A DNA stretch of 64,000 bases from Massilia eburnea (GCF_009720745.1 NZ_WNKX01000001.1:62001-126000), one strand, 5' to 3'. Positions 27,999 to 37,374 are shown, numbered from the stretch's first letter. Notes: generated by a model not told the origin, from the letters alone. Numbers and translations are program-made.

Positions 27999-29454
27999 GG
28001 GCGGCTTTGGCAAGGCACAAGTCCTGCCATGCCTTGGCCTTTTCTTCCGGTTTTTTCAGCAGGTCGGCCGGGTGGTAGGTGGCGACGACCGGGATTTCGC
28101 CATGCAGCATGATGCGGCCGCGTGCGGCGCCGCCCAGCAGGCCTTTTCCGGTGGTATGGCCGAAGGCGACGATGACCTTGGCCTGCGTCAGTTCCAGCTC
28201 GCGCTGCAGGTAGGGGCGGCAGGCTTGCAGCTCTTCGGCGCTTGGCGCGCTTGGAGCGTGGCACTTCACCAGGCTGGTGAGGTAGGCGCCCTTCTCCGTT
28301 GTCTGGCCGACGGCTTTCAGCATGTTGTCGAGCAGGTAGCCCGGGTCGCCGGCGAATTGGTAGCCTTCCGCGTCTTCGGCCTGGCCCGGCGCGGTGTCGA
28401 GGGCGATCCAGGTCGCCTTCCCGTCACCGCGGCCGGGAACGGCTTGCTGGCGGGTTTCGCAGCGTGCGCAGCGGGTGCAGCTGGACACGGCGGCTTGCAG
28501 GGCCGGCCAGTCCATCTGGGCGATTTCTTCGTCGGTGACGCGGCCTGGCCTTGGTCCGGGAACGTGCGAGGCTGGCTCGCCGCCGCCTGGCGCAGGCGCG
28601 TCGCGGCGTGCGGTGACGGGAGCTGCCTGCTGCTCATCGTCGAACCAGGATGGCGGTTCGTCCATCGGGATGTCGTCGAAGGCCGGCACATCGTCGGCCA
28701 TGGCGGGCGGTGGCGCGCTTGCGGCGCGCGGCGGCATTGCCGGGCCGGCGGGCTGCATTGCTTGCGCGGCTGGGGCAGGACGCTGCGGCTGCGCTGCGGC
28801 GGGCTGCTCGGGCGCCGCTACTTTCTTGCGCTGCGGCTTGTATTCCGGCGTCGGGGCGTCGTCAAACCAGGACATGTCCTCGCCTGTCGAGGCGATGCTC
28901 GGCGTGCCGGGGACGCGCGTTGGCGCGGCTGGCGCATTCGGTGCAGCCGGGGCTTGGCGTACGTCGTCGGCATGGCCATGGGCTGTCGCTGCGGCCGGAG
29001 GCGCTTGGCGCGCGTCGCCGGCACGGCCAGGCGCGGTTGCTGCGGTTGGCGGGACCTGGCGCGCGTCGGCGAGACCTACCGGCGCTGCGGACGCGGCGCG
29101 TGCGGCAGCGGCGGCCGGGGATTGGTGCGTGGCGGTCGCGGATGCGGGCGATGGCGCGGTCGGCTCGTAGTGCGCGGCGCCCTGTGCAGGCTGCGCATTT
29201 GCCATGCGCTGCGCGTCGGCAGCGGGCTGGGCGCCAGGGTGCTGGGCCGCTGATTGGGGTGTGGCAGCTTGCTGGGGCGCGGATCCGGGGCCGGCTTCGG
29301 GCGAGGCCGCGTAGCCGGCCGGGACGCCGGTGTCAACGTCGACGTCGGCATAAGCGTAGGCGCCGGCGGACGCGGATGCGGGGCGATTGCGCAAGCGCCA
29401 TTGCGGCCCTACGCCCATCTCGTCCAGGAAGACAGCGTTACGACGATCACTCAT
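27982..29454 (-). CDS. Uracil-DNA glycosylase, family 4-like, with a long disordered N-terminus
   Basis: A 490-residue protein. Residues 1-25 match the conserved N-terminus of betaproteobacterial UDGs (FLDEMGVGPQWRLR). About residues 26-305 are Ala/Pro-rich and disordered, with about three short repeats around DARQxPPxAAT and two SWFDD motifs (near 193 and 268). The catalytic domain is about 310-490: CTRCARCETR (iron-sulfur Cys), a degenerate motif A (TAPGQAEDAEGYQFAG where families 4/5 have GEAPG...PFVG), VKC...ACRPYL (second Cys pair) and YHPADLL. Family 4 enzymes remove uracil from DNA. Motif A changes leave activity uncertain. Overlaps rimI by 4 nt. Confidence 0.85.
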   Translation of the reverse strand: MSDRRNAVFLDEMGVGPQWRLRNRPASASAGAYAYADVDVDTGVPAGYAASPEAGPGSAPQQAATPQSAAQHPGAQPAADAQRMANAQPAQGAAHYEPTAPSPASATATHQSPAAAAARAASAAPVGLADARQVPPTAATAPGRAGDARQAPPAAATAHGHADDVRQAPAAPNAPAAPTRVPGTPSIASTGEDMSWFDDAPTPEYKPQRKKVAAPEQPAAAQPQRPAPAAQAMQPAGPAMPPRAASAPPPAMADDVPAFDDIPMDEPPSWFDDEQQAAPVTARRDAPAPGGGEPASHVPGPRPGRVTDEEIAQMDWPALQAAVSSCTRCARCETRQQAVPGRGDGKATWIALDTAPGQAEDAEGYQFAGDPGYLLDNMLKAVGQTTEKGAYLTSLVKCHAPSAPSAEELQACRPYLQRELELTQAKVIVAFGHTTGKGLLGGAARGRIMLHGEIPVVATYHPADLLKKPEEKAKAWQDLCLAKAAHAGRR

Positions 29455-29924
29455 AGCCCAAAACGCATCACGATAGCGTCCTCGCGGGTTGCATTGGCCG
29501 CAGGGTAATAGCCCTTGCGGCGGCCGATTTCAGAAAAACCGTAGCGCTGGTAGATTTCCAGCGCGCGGCCGTTGGAAGGCCGCACTTCCAGCAGGATCGA
29601 CTCCATGCCCAGCCCGCGCGACAAGGCGACGGCCTGGTTCACCAGCAGGCGCCCCACGCCACGCCCCTGCCAGGAACGCGACACCGCGACGTTCAGCAAA
29701 TGCGCTTCGTCGACAATCCCCATCACCAGGAAATAGCCCATTAGCTCGCGGTCCTGCGCGCGCAGCACCCAGGCGTGGTAGCCCTGCGACAGGGAATCGG
29801 CGAAATTGGTACGGCTCCACGGGTAGGGATAAACCTCCTGTTCCACCGCCACCACCTCATCGAGGTCGCTTTCCTGCATCGGCTCGTAAATCAGCCGGGC
29901 CAGATCCCAAGTCTGCTGCATCAT
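29451..29924 (-). CDS. rimI: Ribosomal protein alanine N-acetyltransferase RimI
   Basis: A 157-residue GNAT acetyltransferase. The acetyl-CoA loop is seen in SWQGRGVGRLL, followed by the LLEVRPSNGRALEIYQRYGF motif characteristic of RimI. RimI acetylates the N-terminal Ala of ribosomal protein S18. It overlaps tsaB (ATGA) and the UDG gene (4 nt). ATG 29922-29924 and the ATG one codon later are both possible starts. Confidence 0.95.
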   Translation of the reverse strand: MMQQTWDLARLIYEPMQESDLDEVVAVEQEVYPYPWSRTNFADSLSQGYHAWVLRAQDRELMGYFLVMGIVDEAHLLNVAVSRSWQGRGVGRLLVNQAVALSRGLGMESILLEVRPSNGRALEIYQRYGFSEIGRRKGYYPAANATREDAIVMRFGL

Positions 29925-30619
29925 GCCTGCGCCGCTTTCATCACTTCGCGTTCGGCCTTGGTATAGGCCACCTTGTTACGCAGGTAAAGCGGCTGCGCCT
30001 GCGCGGCAGGCACGGCATGGCCGGCGGCGAAGGCAACGCGGCCCAGCTGCGCAATCTGCACCGCATGGGGCATGATTTCGCCATCGGCGCCATCGGCAAA
30101 GGCTTTGCCCGCAAATGCTTCGGCGTAAGCAGCAAAACCGTTGCCGCAGGCACGCGCCGGACCTGCCGGAGCCACCGCATCGGGCGCGGACAGGGCTGGA
30201 GGCAGTACGGCGACCGGCTGGCCGCCTTCAAAGCGGTACTGCGCCCAATAGACTTCGTTCATGCGGGCGTCGAGGACGGTCAGGACGTCATCGGCGCCGT
30301 GGCGCTCGCGGCAAGCCAGGGCCATGGCGTCCAGCGTCACAACCGGCAGCAGCGGCAAGCCGGCGCCAAAACCCAGGCCCTGGGCGATGCCGCATGCGGT
30401 GCGCACGCCGGTGAAGGAGCCGGGACCGGCGCCATAAGCAATCGCATCGCAATCGCGCAGGACGATGCCCGCCTCCGCCAGCAATTCCTGGATCATGGGC
30501 AGCACGGCCTGGGAATGGGTGCGCACGCCGGACGATTCGCGGAAATACACGCGCTCCCCGCGCAGCAAGGCGCAGGAAGCCATTTCGGAGGATGTTTCGA
30601 TTGCAAGAATGGTAGCCAT
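29921..30619 (-). CDS. tsaB: tRNA threonylcarbamoyladenosine biosynthesis protein TsaB
   Basis: A 232-residue ASKHA-fold protein, partner of TsaD in making t6A37 of ANN-decoding tRNAs. The N-terminal ILAIETSSEMASCALL and the AYGAGPGSFTGVRTACGIAQG segment are diagnostic. The frame is open 48 codons upstream, but ATG 30617-30619 gives the family start. A TAAAAT hexamer lies 7 nt before the ATG without a clear Shine-Dalgarno. First gene of the tsaB-rimI-UDG-DUF1853 operon. Confidence 0.96.
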   Translation of the reverse strand: MATILAIETSSEMASCALLRGERVYFRESSGVRTHSQAVLPMIQELLAEAGIVLRDCDAIAYGAGPGSFTGVRTACGIAQGLGFGAGLPLLPVVTLDAMALACRERHGADDVLTVLDARMNEVYWAQYRFEGGQPVAVLPPALSAPDAVAPAGPARACGNGFAAYAEAFAGKAFADGADGEIMPHAVQIAQLGRVAFAAGHAVPAAQAQPLYLRNKVAYTKAEREVMKAAQA

Positions 30620-30659
30620 GGCCGGTATTTTACCCTGTGGGCATGTACAATAGCACCCC

Positions 30660-31076
30660 ATGCACAGCACTACCCTACATGCCGACAACCGCGCCGAAGT
30701 GGCTGCAGCGCTGGCGCAAGACCACCTGGTCGTGGCCTGCCTGTGCGCCGCCTGGTGCGGCACCTGCGCATCCTACCGCGCGGTATTCGAGGAACTGGCC
30801 AGCCGCCACCCGGATAAATACTTCCTGTGGGTCGATATCGAAGACCATGCGGACCTGGTGGGCGACCTTGATGTCGAGAACTTTCCCACCCTGCTGATCC
30901 AGCGCCACGAGCACGTGGCCTTCTTCGGCACCATGCTGCCTGACCCGAATGTCGCCCACCGGCTGATCGAATCGCAGGCCGAACTCAGTGACGAGGAACT
31001 GGCGCGCCAGGCCGCCTCCACCGAAGAACGGCGCCAATGGCAGCAGGATTGCAACCTGCGCGTATTGTTAGGCTAG
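30660..31076 (+). CDS. Thioredoxin-like protein
   Basis: A 138-residue protein with a thioredoxin fold and a CxxC active site (AAWCGTCASYR near residue 33). The cis-Pro is in VENFPTLLI. A C-terminal helical, acidic extension (about 100-138) goes beyond classical thioredoxin. No signal peptide, so cytoplasmic. It is divergent from tsaB by 40 nt. TACAAT ends 8 nt before the ATG and no Shine-Dalgarno is present, so its transcript is likely leaderless. The stop overlaps the convergent aldehyde-oxidase gene by 9 nt. Confidence 0.85.
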   Translation: MHSTTLHADNRAEVAAALAQDHLVVACLCAAWCGTCASYRAVFEELASRHPDKYFLWVDIEDHADLVGDLDVENFPTLLIQRHEHVAFFGTMLPDPNVAHRLIESQAELSDEELARQAASTEERRQWQQDCNLRVLLG

Positions 31077-33335
31077 TCGCAGCGGCAGGCTGCGCAAGCG
31101 CTGGCCCGTCAGCGCAAATACGGCATTGGCCACGGCCGGAGCGATTGGCGGCGTGGCGGGTTCGCCGACGCCTTCCGGCGGCTCAGCGCTCAGTACGATC
31201 ACCGTTTCCACCATCGGCACTTCATTCATGCGCAGCACCGGATAGTCGGCAAAATTGCTTTGCACGACCTTGCCGTCCTTGATGGTGATTTCGCCGCCCA
31301 GCGCCGCCGACAGCCCGTACACCACGGCCGATTCGACCTGCTGCGCGATGATGTTCGGGTTGACGGCAATGCCGCAGTCGATCGCGCATACCACGCGGTG
31401 CACGTGGATCTGCTTGTCCTGCACCGATACTTCCGCCACTTGCGCGACGATGGTGCCGAAGGACTGATGCAGCGCCACGCCATGGGCCCGGCCTTCCGGC
31501 GCCTGGCCCGCCTTGGTGACGGCCGCCTCCAGCACCGCCAGGTGGCGCGGGTGGTTCAGCAGCATGGTGCGGCGGAATTCCACCGGATCCTTGCCGGCCG
31601 CACTGGCCATTTCGTCGACGAAGCTCTCTTTGAAGAAAGCGTTCTGCGAATGGCCGACCGAGCGCCAGTTGCCCAGCGCGACCGGGCCATCGACCACCAC
31701 GTGGTTGATCGACTGGTTCGGAATCTCGTACTGCATGTCGTACACGCCTTCGGCGGTCGAACGGTCCGGGCCAGCACCCGGCATGCCCAGGTTACGCTTG
31801 GTGAACTGGTGGGTCAGCGCACCGCCGGCCGTCTTCGCTTCCCAGGCAATGATATTGCCGGCAGCATCCAGCCCGGCCGTCATGCGCGCCAGCGCGGCGG
31901 GACGGTACACATCGTGGGTGGTGTCGTCTTCGCGGGTCCAGATCACCTGCACCGGCAAGCCCTTCGCTTCGCGTGCGATGGCGACGGCTTGCGCCACCAT
32001 GTCCATTTCCAGGCGGCGCCCGAAACCACCGCCCAGCAGGTGTTCATGCAGGATGACATTGGCTTCGCTGACGCCGCCCACCCGGGCCGCCGCGCGGCGG
32101 GCGAAAGTCGGCGCCTGGGTGCCCACCCACACGGTAACCTTGCCATCCTTGACCTGCGCGGTGCAGTTGATCGGCTCCATGCAGGCATGCGCCAGGTAAG
32201 GCACGCGGTACAGCGATTTGACGGTGCGCAGCGCGCTGGCCGCATGCGCCATATCGCCACGCTGATGGTAATTGTCGCCGTCGTCGGTTTCCAGCGCGTT
32301 TGACAGCGAGGCGTAAATAGCCTCGCTCGAAAGCTTGGCATTGGCGCCCTCGTCCCAACGGATCGGCAGCGCGGCGGCGGCCTGCTTGGCTTGCCAGAAG
32401 CTTCTTGCGACCACGGCGACGCCTGCACCGGCGCCATAATGCTCTTCGATGGCGTTGGAAAAATCGACCACGGCCAGCACGCCCGGCATCTTTACCACTT
32501 CGGTCGGCGTGATGCCGGCGATCTTGCCGCCTACCACGGGCGACATGCGCACCGCGGCGTAGACCATGCCTTCCGGCCGCACGTCGATGCCGTACGTTGC
32601 AGTGCCTTCGGACTTGATGCGCGAATCGCGGCGCCCCACGCTGGTGCCGATCAGCCGGAAACTGTGCGGATCCTTCAGCGTCACCTTGCCCGGCTGGCCG
32701 AGCGCCGCGCGCGCCGCAATGGCGCCGTAGCCAAGCGATTTCTTGCTGATGTCGTGATACAGCACGCCATTTTCGGCGCGCACCTGCTCCGCCGGCACTT
32801 TCCAGTCCAGGGCCGCCTGCGCCACCAGCATGGCGCGCGCTGTGGCGCCGGCTTCGCGCATCGAGGTCCAGGCATCCTTTACGCTGGAAGATCCGCCGGT
32901 GATCACTACGCCCATCTCGCGCGCCACCTTGCCCAGCATCCAGCTGGCGAAGGCGCGCGTGCGGCCGGTGTCGTCCGGATGGAAGGGCAAGGTCTCGCGC
33001 ATCACGGCCAGGTTGGCGTAGATCTTGTCGGCCGGCGCCTGGATCAATGTGATCGCATCCAGCGCGACATCCAGTTCCTCCGCCACCAGCATGGACAGCG
33101 CGGTATGCACACCCTGCCCCATTTCCGCGCGCGGCATGGCCAGCTGCACGCTGCCGTCCGGCGCAATGGCGATCCAGCCGTTCAGCGCAACGGCGCCGTT
33201 TTCCAGCGGCAGCGCCGCGGTGCCGCGCACGCGCTGGCGCGGCGGCATCACGCCCCAGCCAACCACCATGGCGCCGGCAACGGCAACCCCGCTTAGCAGG
33301 AAGCGGCGGCGGGAAATCTTTTTCGGTGTCAGCAT
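31068..33335 (-). CDS. Tat-exported molybdopterin-dependent hydroxylase large subunit (IorB/xanthine dehydrogenase family)
   Basis: A 755-residue protein. The Tat signal SRRRFLLSG is at residues 8-16, with a hydrophobic segment after it. The aldehyde oxidase/xanthine dehydrogenase molybdopterin domains follow (ALNGWIAIAPDGSVQLAMPR, then EHLLGGGFGRRLEMD, and a C-terminal AIDCGIAVNPNIIAQQVE). It resembles isoquinoline 1-oxidoreductase beta subunits. These need a small 2Fe-2S subunit, but none is adjacent. Substrate unknown; periplasmic location follows from the Tat signal. ATG 33333-33335 is chosen to give the Tat signal at the N-terminus. Confidence 0.88.
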   Translation of the reverse strand: MLTPKKISRRRFLLSGVAVAGAMVVGWGVMPPRQRVRGTAALPLENGAVALNGWIAIAPDGSVQLAMPRAEMGQGVHTALSMLVAEELDVALDAITLIQAPADKIYANLAVMRETLPFHPDDTGRTRAFASWMLGKVAREMGVVITGGSSSVKDAWTSMREAGATARAMLVAQAALDWKVPAEQVRAENGVLYHDISKKSLGYGAIAARAALGQPGKVTLKDPHSFRLIGTSVGRRDSRIKSEGTATYGIDVRPEGMVYAAVRMSPVVGGKIAGITPTEVVKMPGVLAVVDFSNAIEEHYGAGAGVAVVARSFWQAKQAAAALPIRWDEGANAKLSSEAIYASLSNALETDDGDNYHQRGDMAHAASALRTVKSLYRVPYLAHACMEPINCTAQVKDGKVTVWVGTQAPTFARRAAARVGGVSEANVILHEHLLGGGFGRRLEMDMVAQAVAIAREAKGLPVQVIWTREDDTTHDVYRPAALARMTAGLDAAGNIIAWEAKTAGGALTHQFTKRNLGMPGAGPDRSTAEGVYDMQYEIPNQSINHVVVDGPVALGNWRSVGHSQNAFFKESFVDEMASAAGKDPVEFRRTMLLNHPRHLAVLEAAVTKAGQAPEGRAHGVALHQSFGTIVAQVAEVSVQDKQIHVHRVVCAIDCGIAVNPNIIAQQVESAVVYGLSAALGGEITIKDGKVVQSNFADYPVLRMNEVPMVETVIVLSAEPPEGVGEPATPPIAPAVANAVFALTGQRLRSLPLRLA

Positions 33336-33345
33336 GGCACTCTCG

Positions 33346-36300
33346 TTATGGCAGCCAGCGCTGCAGCAAATCGTCCGGCATGACCGGGCGGCTGTAATAG
33401 AAACCCTGCGCCTGGTTGCAGCCATGGCGCAGCAGGAAGGCCGCCTGCTGTTCCGTCTCCACGCCCTCGGCGATGACCGACAGGTTCATGCTGCGGCCCA
33501 ACTGGATGATGGCAATGGCAATCGCCTCGTCGTTGGCGTCGGTCGAAATATCCTTGATGAAGGAACGGTCGATTTTCAGCGTCTGCACCGGCATCTGCTT
33601 CAGGTAGGCCAGCGAGGAATAGCCGGTGCCGAAATCGTCGATCGCCAGCGATACGCCCACTGCATGCAGGTCGTTGATGAAGGCCAGCGCATCGCCGGTG
33701 TTCATGATCACGGACTCGGTGACCTCCAGCTGCAGGCGGTTCGGCGCCAGGCCGGTTTCGCGCAGGATATCGGCCACGCGGGTGACCATGCTGCCGCGCT
33801 CGAACTGGCGGGCCGACAGGTTGACCGCCATCTTCGGCACATTCAGGCCGGCTTCGTCCCAGCGCACCATCTGGCGGCAGGCTTCGTACAGCACCCACTG
33901 GCCCAGCTGGTCGATAAAGCCCGTATCTTCCGCCAGTGGGATGAAGCGCACCGGCGGCACCAGGCCAAGTTCCGGGTGGTTCCAGCGCACCAGCGCTTCC
34001 ACGCCCAGCAGCTTGCCGGTATCGATCTCCACCTGCGGCTGGAAGTTCAGGAACACTTCCTGTTTTTCGATGGCGCGGCGCAGATAGGTTTCCAGGCGCA
34101 GGCGCTCGACGCCCTCGCCCGTCATGGACGGCTGGTAGAAGCGGTAGCCGTTGCGGCCGCGCGCCTTGGCCTGGTACATGGCCACGTCGGCGTTACGGAT
34201 CAGCATATTCAAATCGCTGGCGTCGGTCGGGAACACCGACACGCCGATCGAGCAAGTGACGAACAGCTCGTGCCCGGCCACCATGAACGGATGTTCGAAC
34301 ATGCCCACCAGTTTTTCCGCCACCTGGCCGGCGCCGTACTGGCCCTCCACATCCTCCAGCAGGACGATGAATTCATCGCCGCCCAGGCGCGCCAGCGTGT
34401 CGCCCTCGCGCAGCTTTTCGGTCAGCGCATGCGCCACCTGCTTCAGCAGCTCGTCGCCGATATGGTGGCCCAGGGTGTCGTTGACGTTCTTGAAGCGGTC
34501 AAGGTCGATGAACAGCAGCGCCAGTTGCTCGTTGCCGCGCGTGGCGCGCTGGATGGCGTGCTGCAGGCGGTCGTGGAACAGCAGGCGGTTCGGCAGTTGC
34601 GTCAGCGGATCGTGGTGCGCCAGGTGGTCCAGCTTTTCCTGCGATTCCTTGACCAGGGTGATGTCGCTGAACACGCCGACATAGTGGGTCGTGGCGCCGC
34701 GCAAGTCGCGCACGGCGGTCAGGGTCAGCCACTCCAGGAACAGCTCGCCGCTCTTGCGCATGCTCCAGATTTCGCCGCGCCAGTAGCCATGTTCAACCAG
34801 CTCCTTCCACAATTGGGCGTGGAAGCCGTCGTCATGGCGGCCGGAACGGGTCAGCCCGACGTCGTGGCCCAGGGCTTCGATTTCCGTGTAGCCGGTAATC
34901 TGGGTGAAGGCCGGATTGACGGCGACGATAGTACCCTTGTCGTCGATCACCATCACGCCGTCGGCGATGTGCTCCAGGACGGTGGCCGACAGGCGCAGTT
35001 TTTCTTCCGCTTCCTTGCGGGCGCTGATGTCGGCATAGACCCAGATCGAGCCTTCGTTCGGGCGGTTCTGGTCGATGGCGCAGCCGGACACCATGCACCA
35101 GAACAGCGAGCCGTCCTTGCGGCGGTAATTGCGTTCCTCGCTGAAGTACTCGCCGCTGCCCAGGGTGGAATACTGGCGCGCGCCGGCTGATTCGAAATCG
35201 AAAGCGGTCGGGAACACGATGGCGGTGGAAGCGCCGATCATCTGCCCCGGCTCGTAGCCGAACAGCTCTTCGCAGCGGCGGTTCACGGACACGATGGTGC
35301 GGTGGCGCACGAACATCACGCCGAACATCACATTGTCCAGGATCGCGCTCTGCTCCGCCAGCAGGGCTTCGATGCGCATCTCGTTGTGCTTGCGCTGGCT
35401 GATGTCGTAGATGATGCCGTCCACCCACGGCGCCCCGCCCGCCTCCGCCGCCTGCGGCTGGCCGTTTTCGGCGACCCAGCGCTCAGTGCCGGTAGAGTCC
35501 ATGATGCGGTATTCGATCTCGTAAGGCTTGCCGTCCTGGATCGCCTGCACGACGCAGCGGCGCTGGCGTTTGCGGTCTTCCGGACAAATCAGGTTGGCCC
35601 AGGCATGCGTGGTGCTGCGCATGAATTGCGCGGCGGAGTAGCCGGAAATTTCTTCGATGGCGTCGGACACGAAATCAATCGGGCCATCGGGACGGAAGCG
35701 GAACACGGCGCCCGGCACCTGCGTCACGATGGTGCGGAAACGCTCCTCGCGCTGGGCGATGTCTTCGAACAGGTGCTTGATCGCCACCCGCATCTGGTCG
35801 AGCTGGCCGGCCAGGCGGCCCAATTCGTCGCTGCCGCTCAATTCCATGCGGGTTTCGAAATCGCCGTGCGACAGCCGATCCGAGAAGCGCATCAGCTTGC
35901 GTAAAGGTTTCAGCAGGCGCTGGTTCAGGAACAGCACGATCAGCAGCAGCGAAACGGTCAGCTGGGCCGCCAGCACGAAGACATAGGACAGCTGCTTCTC
36001 ACGCAGCTCCTGCTGGCTGCGCGCGTCGTCCATTTCGACCATGATCTTGCCGATCTTTTCCCCGCGCACCGTGATCTCGCGCTCGGCGCGCACGATGTTG
36101 CCGGTGGCGCGCTTGGGCGCTTCCACGTGGATGAACTGGGTATCGGCCTGGCCGGTAACCTGCACCTGCAGCACCGAACGGTCGCGCATCACCGATTCGA
36201 CCAGCGAATGGGCCGAATCGGCATTCATATTCCACAGGGATTCCTGCATGCCAAGGGCCAGGATGTCGGCGTTGCGCTGCAGGGATTCGTTGAGGGCTGT

Positions 36301-36462
36301 CTGCGCCGATTTCTGTTCGTGCACGCCGATCAGCAGATAAGAGCCGATAATCGCAGGAATCACCAGGCCGCCGAATACCACTAGTAACAAGGCGCCATAA
36401 ATGGACAAGCCATACAGTGCGCTCAGGCGGGACCTTAGTTTGTTATAAAAATTCCGAGCCAT
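33346..36462 (-). CDS. Membrane PAS-GGDEF-EAL cyclic-di-GMP enzyme
   Basis: A 1038-residue protein. TM1 (about 18-42), periplasmic sensor region (43-165), TM2 (170-190), HAMP (190-245), three PAS domains (about 255-370, 375-500, 500-620), GGDEF (625-780) and EAL (800-1035). The cyclase site LGGDEF is intact. The EAL motif (VEALVRWNHP), the Asp-rich IDDFGTGYSSL and the KIDRSFI segment are intact, so both making and breaking of c-di-GMP are possible. The start is ATG 36460-36462 with no good Shine-Dalgarno. It is 10 nt upstream of the molybdopterin gene on the same strand. Confidence 0.95.
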   Translation of the reverse strand: MARNFYNKLRSRLSALYGLSIYGALLLVVFGGLVIPAIIGSYLLIGVHEQKSAQTALNESLQRNADILALGMQESLWNMNADSAHSLVESVMRDRSVLQVQVTGQADTQFIHVEAPKRATGNIVRAEREITVRGEKIGKIMVEMDDARSQQELREKQLSYVFVLAAQLTVSLLLIVLFLNQRLLKPLRKLMRFSDRLSHGDFETRMELSGSDELGRLAGQLDQMRVAIKHLFEDIAQREERFRTIVTQVPGAVFRFRPDGPIDFVSDAIEEISGYSAAQFMRSTTHAWANLICPEDRKRQRRCVVQAIQDGKPYEIEYRIMDSTGTERWVAENGQPQAAEAGGAPWVDGIIYDISQRKHNEMRIEALLAEQSAILDNVMFGVMFVRHRTIVSVNRRCEELFGYEPGQMIGASTAIVFPTAFDFESAGARQYSTLGSGEYFSEERNYRRKDGSLFWCMVSGCAIDQNRPNEGSIWVYADISARKEAEEKLRLSATVLEHIADGVMVIDDKGTIVAVNPAFTQITGYTEIEALGHDVGLTRSGRHDDGFHAQLWKELVEHGYWRGEIWSMRKSGELFLEWLTLTAVRDLRGATTHYVGVFSDITLVKESQEKLDHLAHHDPLTQLPNRLLFHDRLQHAIQRATRGNEQLALLFIDLDRFKNVNDTLGHHIGDELLKQVAHALTEKLREGDTLARLGGDEFIVLLEDVEGQYGAGQVAEKLVGMFEHPFMVAGHELFVTCSIGVSVFPTDASDLNMLIRNADVAMYQAKARGRNGYRFYQPSMTGEGVERLRLETYLRRAIEKQEVFLNFQPQVEIDTGKLLGVEALVRWNHPELGLVPPVRFIPLAEDTGFIDQLGQWVLYEACRQMVRWDEAGLNVPKMAVNLSARQFERGSMVTRVADILRETGLAPNRLQLEVTESVIMNTGDALAFINDLHAVGVSLAIDDFGTGYSSLAYLKQMPVQTLKIDRSFIKDISTDANDEAIAIAIIQLGRSMNLSVIAEGVETEQQAAFLLRHGCNQAQGFYYSRPVMPDDLLQRWLP

Positions 36463-36551
36463 CAAAGCGGGTCTGGTGGAAAAAGATTATCCAGCAGCAA
36501 TTATGCACGTAACTTGCTATCATCGCCACTCTATATCAGAGGAGTTTCCCT

Positions 36552-37067
36552 ATGTCGTTTTCCATGTATTCCGCTTCGATTCCAGTGTTCCGCCAGATCC
36601 TGGGCAGCCTGCTGGCCATCCTCGACAAGACCGAGGCACATATTGAAGCGAAAAAAATCGACCCGAATGCCCTGCTGCAATTCCGTTTGTTCCCGGATAT
36701 GCTGCCTTTCACCCGCCAGATCCAGATTGCCGCCGACTTCGCCAAAGGGGCTGGCGCGCGTCTGGCGGGGGCGGATGTGCCTTCTTATGAAGATACTGAA
36801 AAGACCATTGGTGAACTGAAACTGCGCATCCAGCGCACGCTGACTTTCCTGGATTCCCTGCCGCGCCAGGCGATCGAGGATTCGGCCCAGCGCTCGGTGA
36901 CTACCGGTAGCGGGGAAAAGGCCAAGCAGTGGGTGGGGCAGGAGTATTTGATGCACTATGCGTTGCCGCATTTCACTTTCCATGCGACTACGGCTTACAA
37001 CATCCTGCGCCATAATGGATTGGATATTGGCAAGAAGGACTTTATTGGGTCTTGGAAGGCTGAGTAA
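36552..37067 (+). CDS. DUF1993 family protein
   Basis: A 171-residue protein of DUF1993, a DinB-like four-helix family of unknown function. The family opening (MYSASIPVFRQILGSLLAIL), RLFPDMLPFTRQIQIAADFAKG and the late FHATTAYNILRHNGLDIGKKDF match. AGAGGAG lies 6 nt upstream of the ATG. Monocistronic; its stop overlaps the start of the palindromic element at 37066. Confidence 0.9.
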   Translation: MSFSMYSASIPVFRQILGSLLAILDKTEAHIEAKKIDPNALLQFRLFPDMLPFTRQIQIAADFAKGAGARLAGADVPSYEDTEKTIGELKLRIQRTLTFLDSLPRQAIEDSAQRSVTTGSGEKAKQWVGQEYLMHYALPHFTFHATTAYNILRHNGLDIGKKDFIGSWKAE

Positions 37068-37180
37068 AACCGGTAAACCGATGCCTGACCCGCAGGGTCA
37101 GGCACCATCTATTCAACCGCCGCGGGGTGTCTGACCCTGCGGATCAGACGGGACGGCCATCCGGCCGATCTACCGGTTTT
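37066..37180. repeat. Palindromic intergenic element, family I, copy 3
   Basis: Bounded by AAAACCGGTA (37066-37075) / TACCGGTTTT (37171-37180), a perfect 10-bp inverted repeat. Inside are CCTGACCCGCAGGGTCAGG and a GTCTGACCC/GGATCAGAC hairpin, then the GGGACGGCCATCCGGC block also present in copy 1. It exactly fills the gap between convergent DUF1993 and DUF1289 genes and overlaps both stop codons. Confidence 0.85.
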
Positions 37181-37374
37181 CAGGTGTTGCGCCGCGGATA
37201 CCCCTGCGCCAAAATCCGCTGCCAAACCTTCTCCTTTTCCTCCGCACTCATCGCCACCCAGTGCGCGACTTCGATATAAGTCCGCCCACACCCCCGGCAA
37301 ATTTCATCAAACGTGGTCGAGCAAACCGCCACGCAAGGCGTATCCGGCCGCTCAGGTACTTTATCGTCCGCCAT
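37180..37374 (-). CDS. DUF1289 family Cys-rich small protein
   Basis: A 64-residue protein of DUF1289. Conserved cysteines in CVAVCSTTFDEICRGCGR suggest a metal- or cluster-binding site. W-x-x-M then E-K-x-x-V-W follows, as in the family. Its ATG overlaps the DUF1415 stop (TGATG), so it is coupled. Function unknown. Confidence 0.9.
   Translation of the reverse strand: MADDKVPERPDTPCVAVCSTTFDEICRGCGRTYIEVAHWVAMSAEEKEKVWQRILAQGYPRRNT

Noticed and set aside
33025-35190. A 721-codon plus-strand frame opposite the GGDEF-EAL gene
   Set aside because: It crosses the boundary between two real genes and gives no domain; shadow of high-GC coding sequence.
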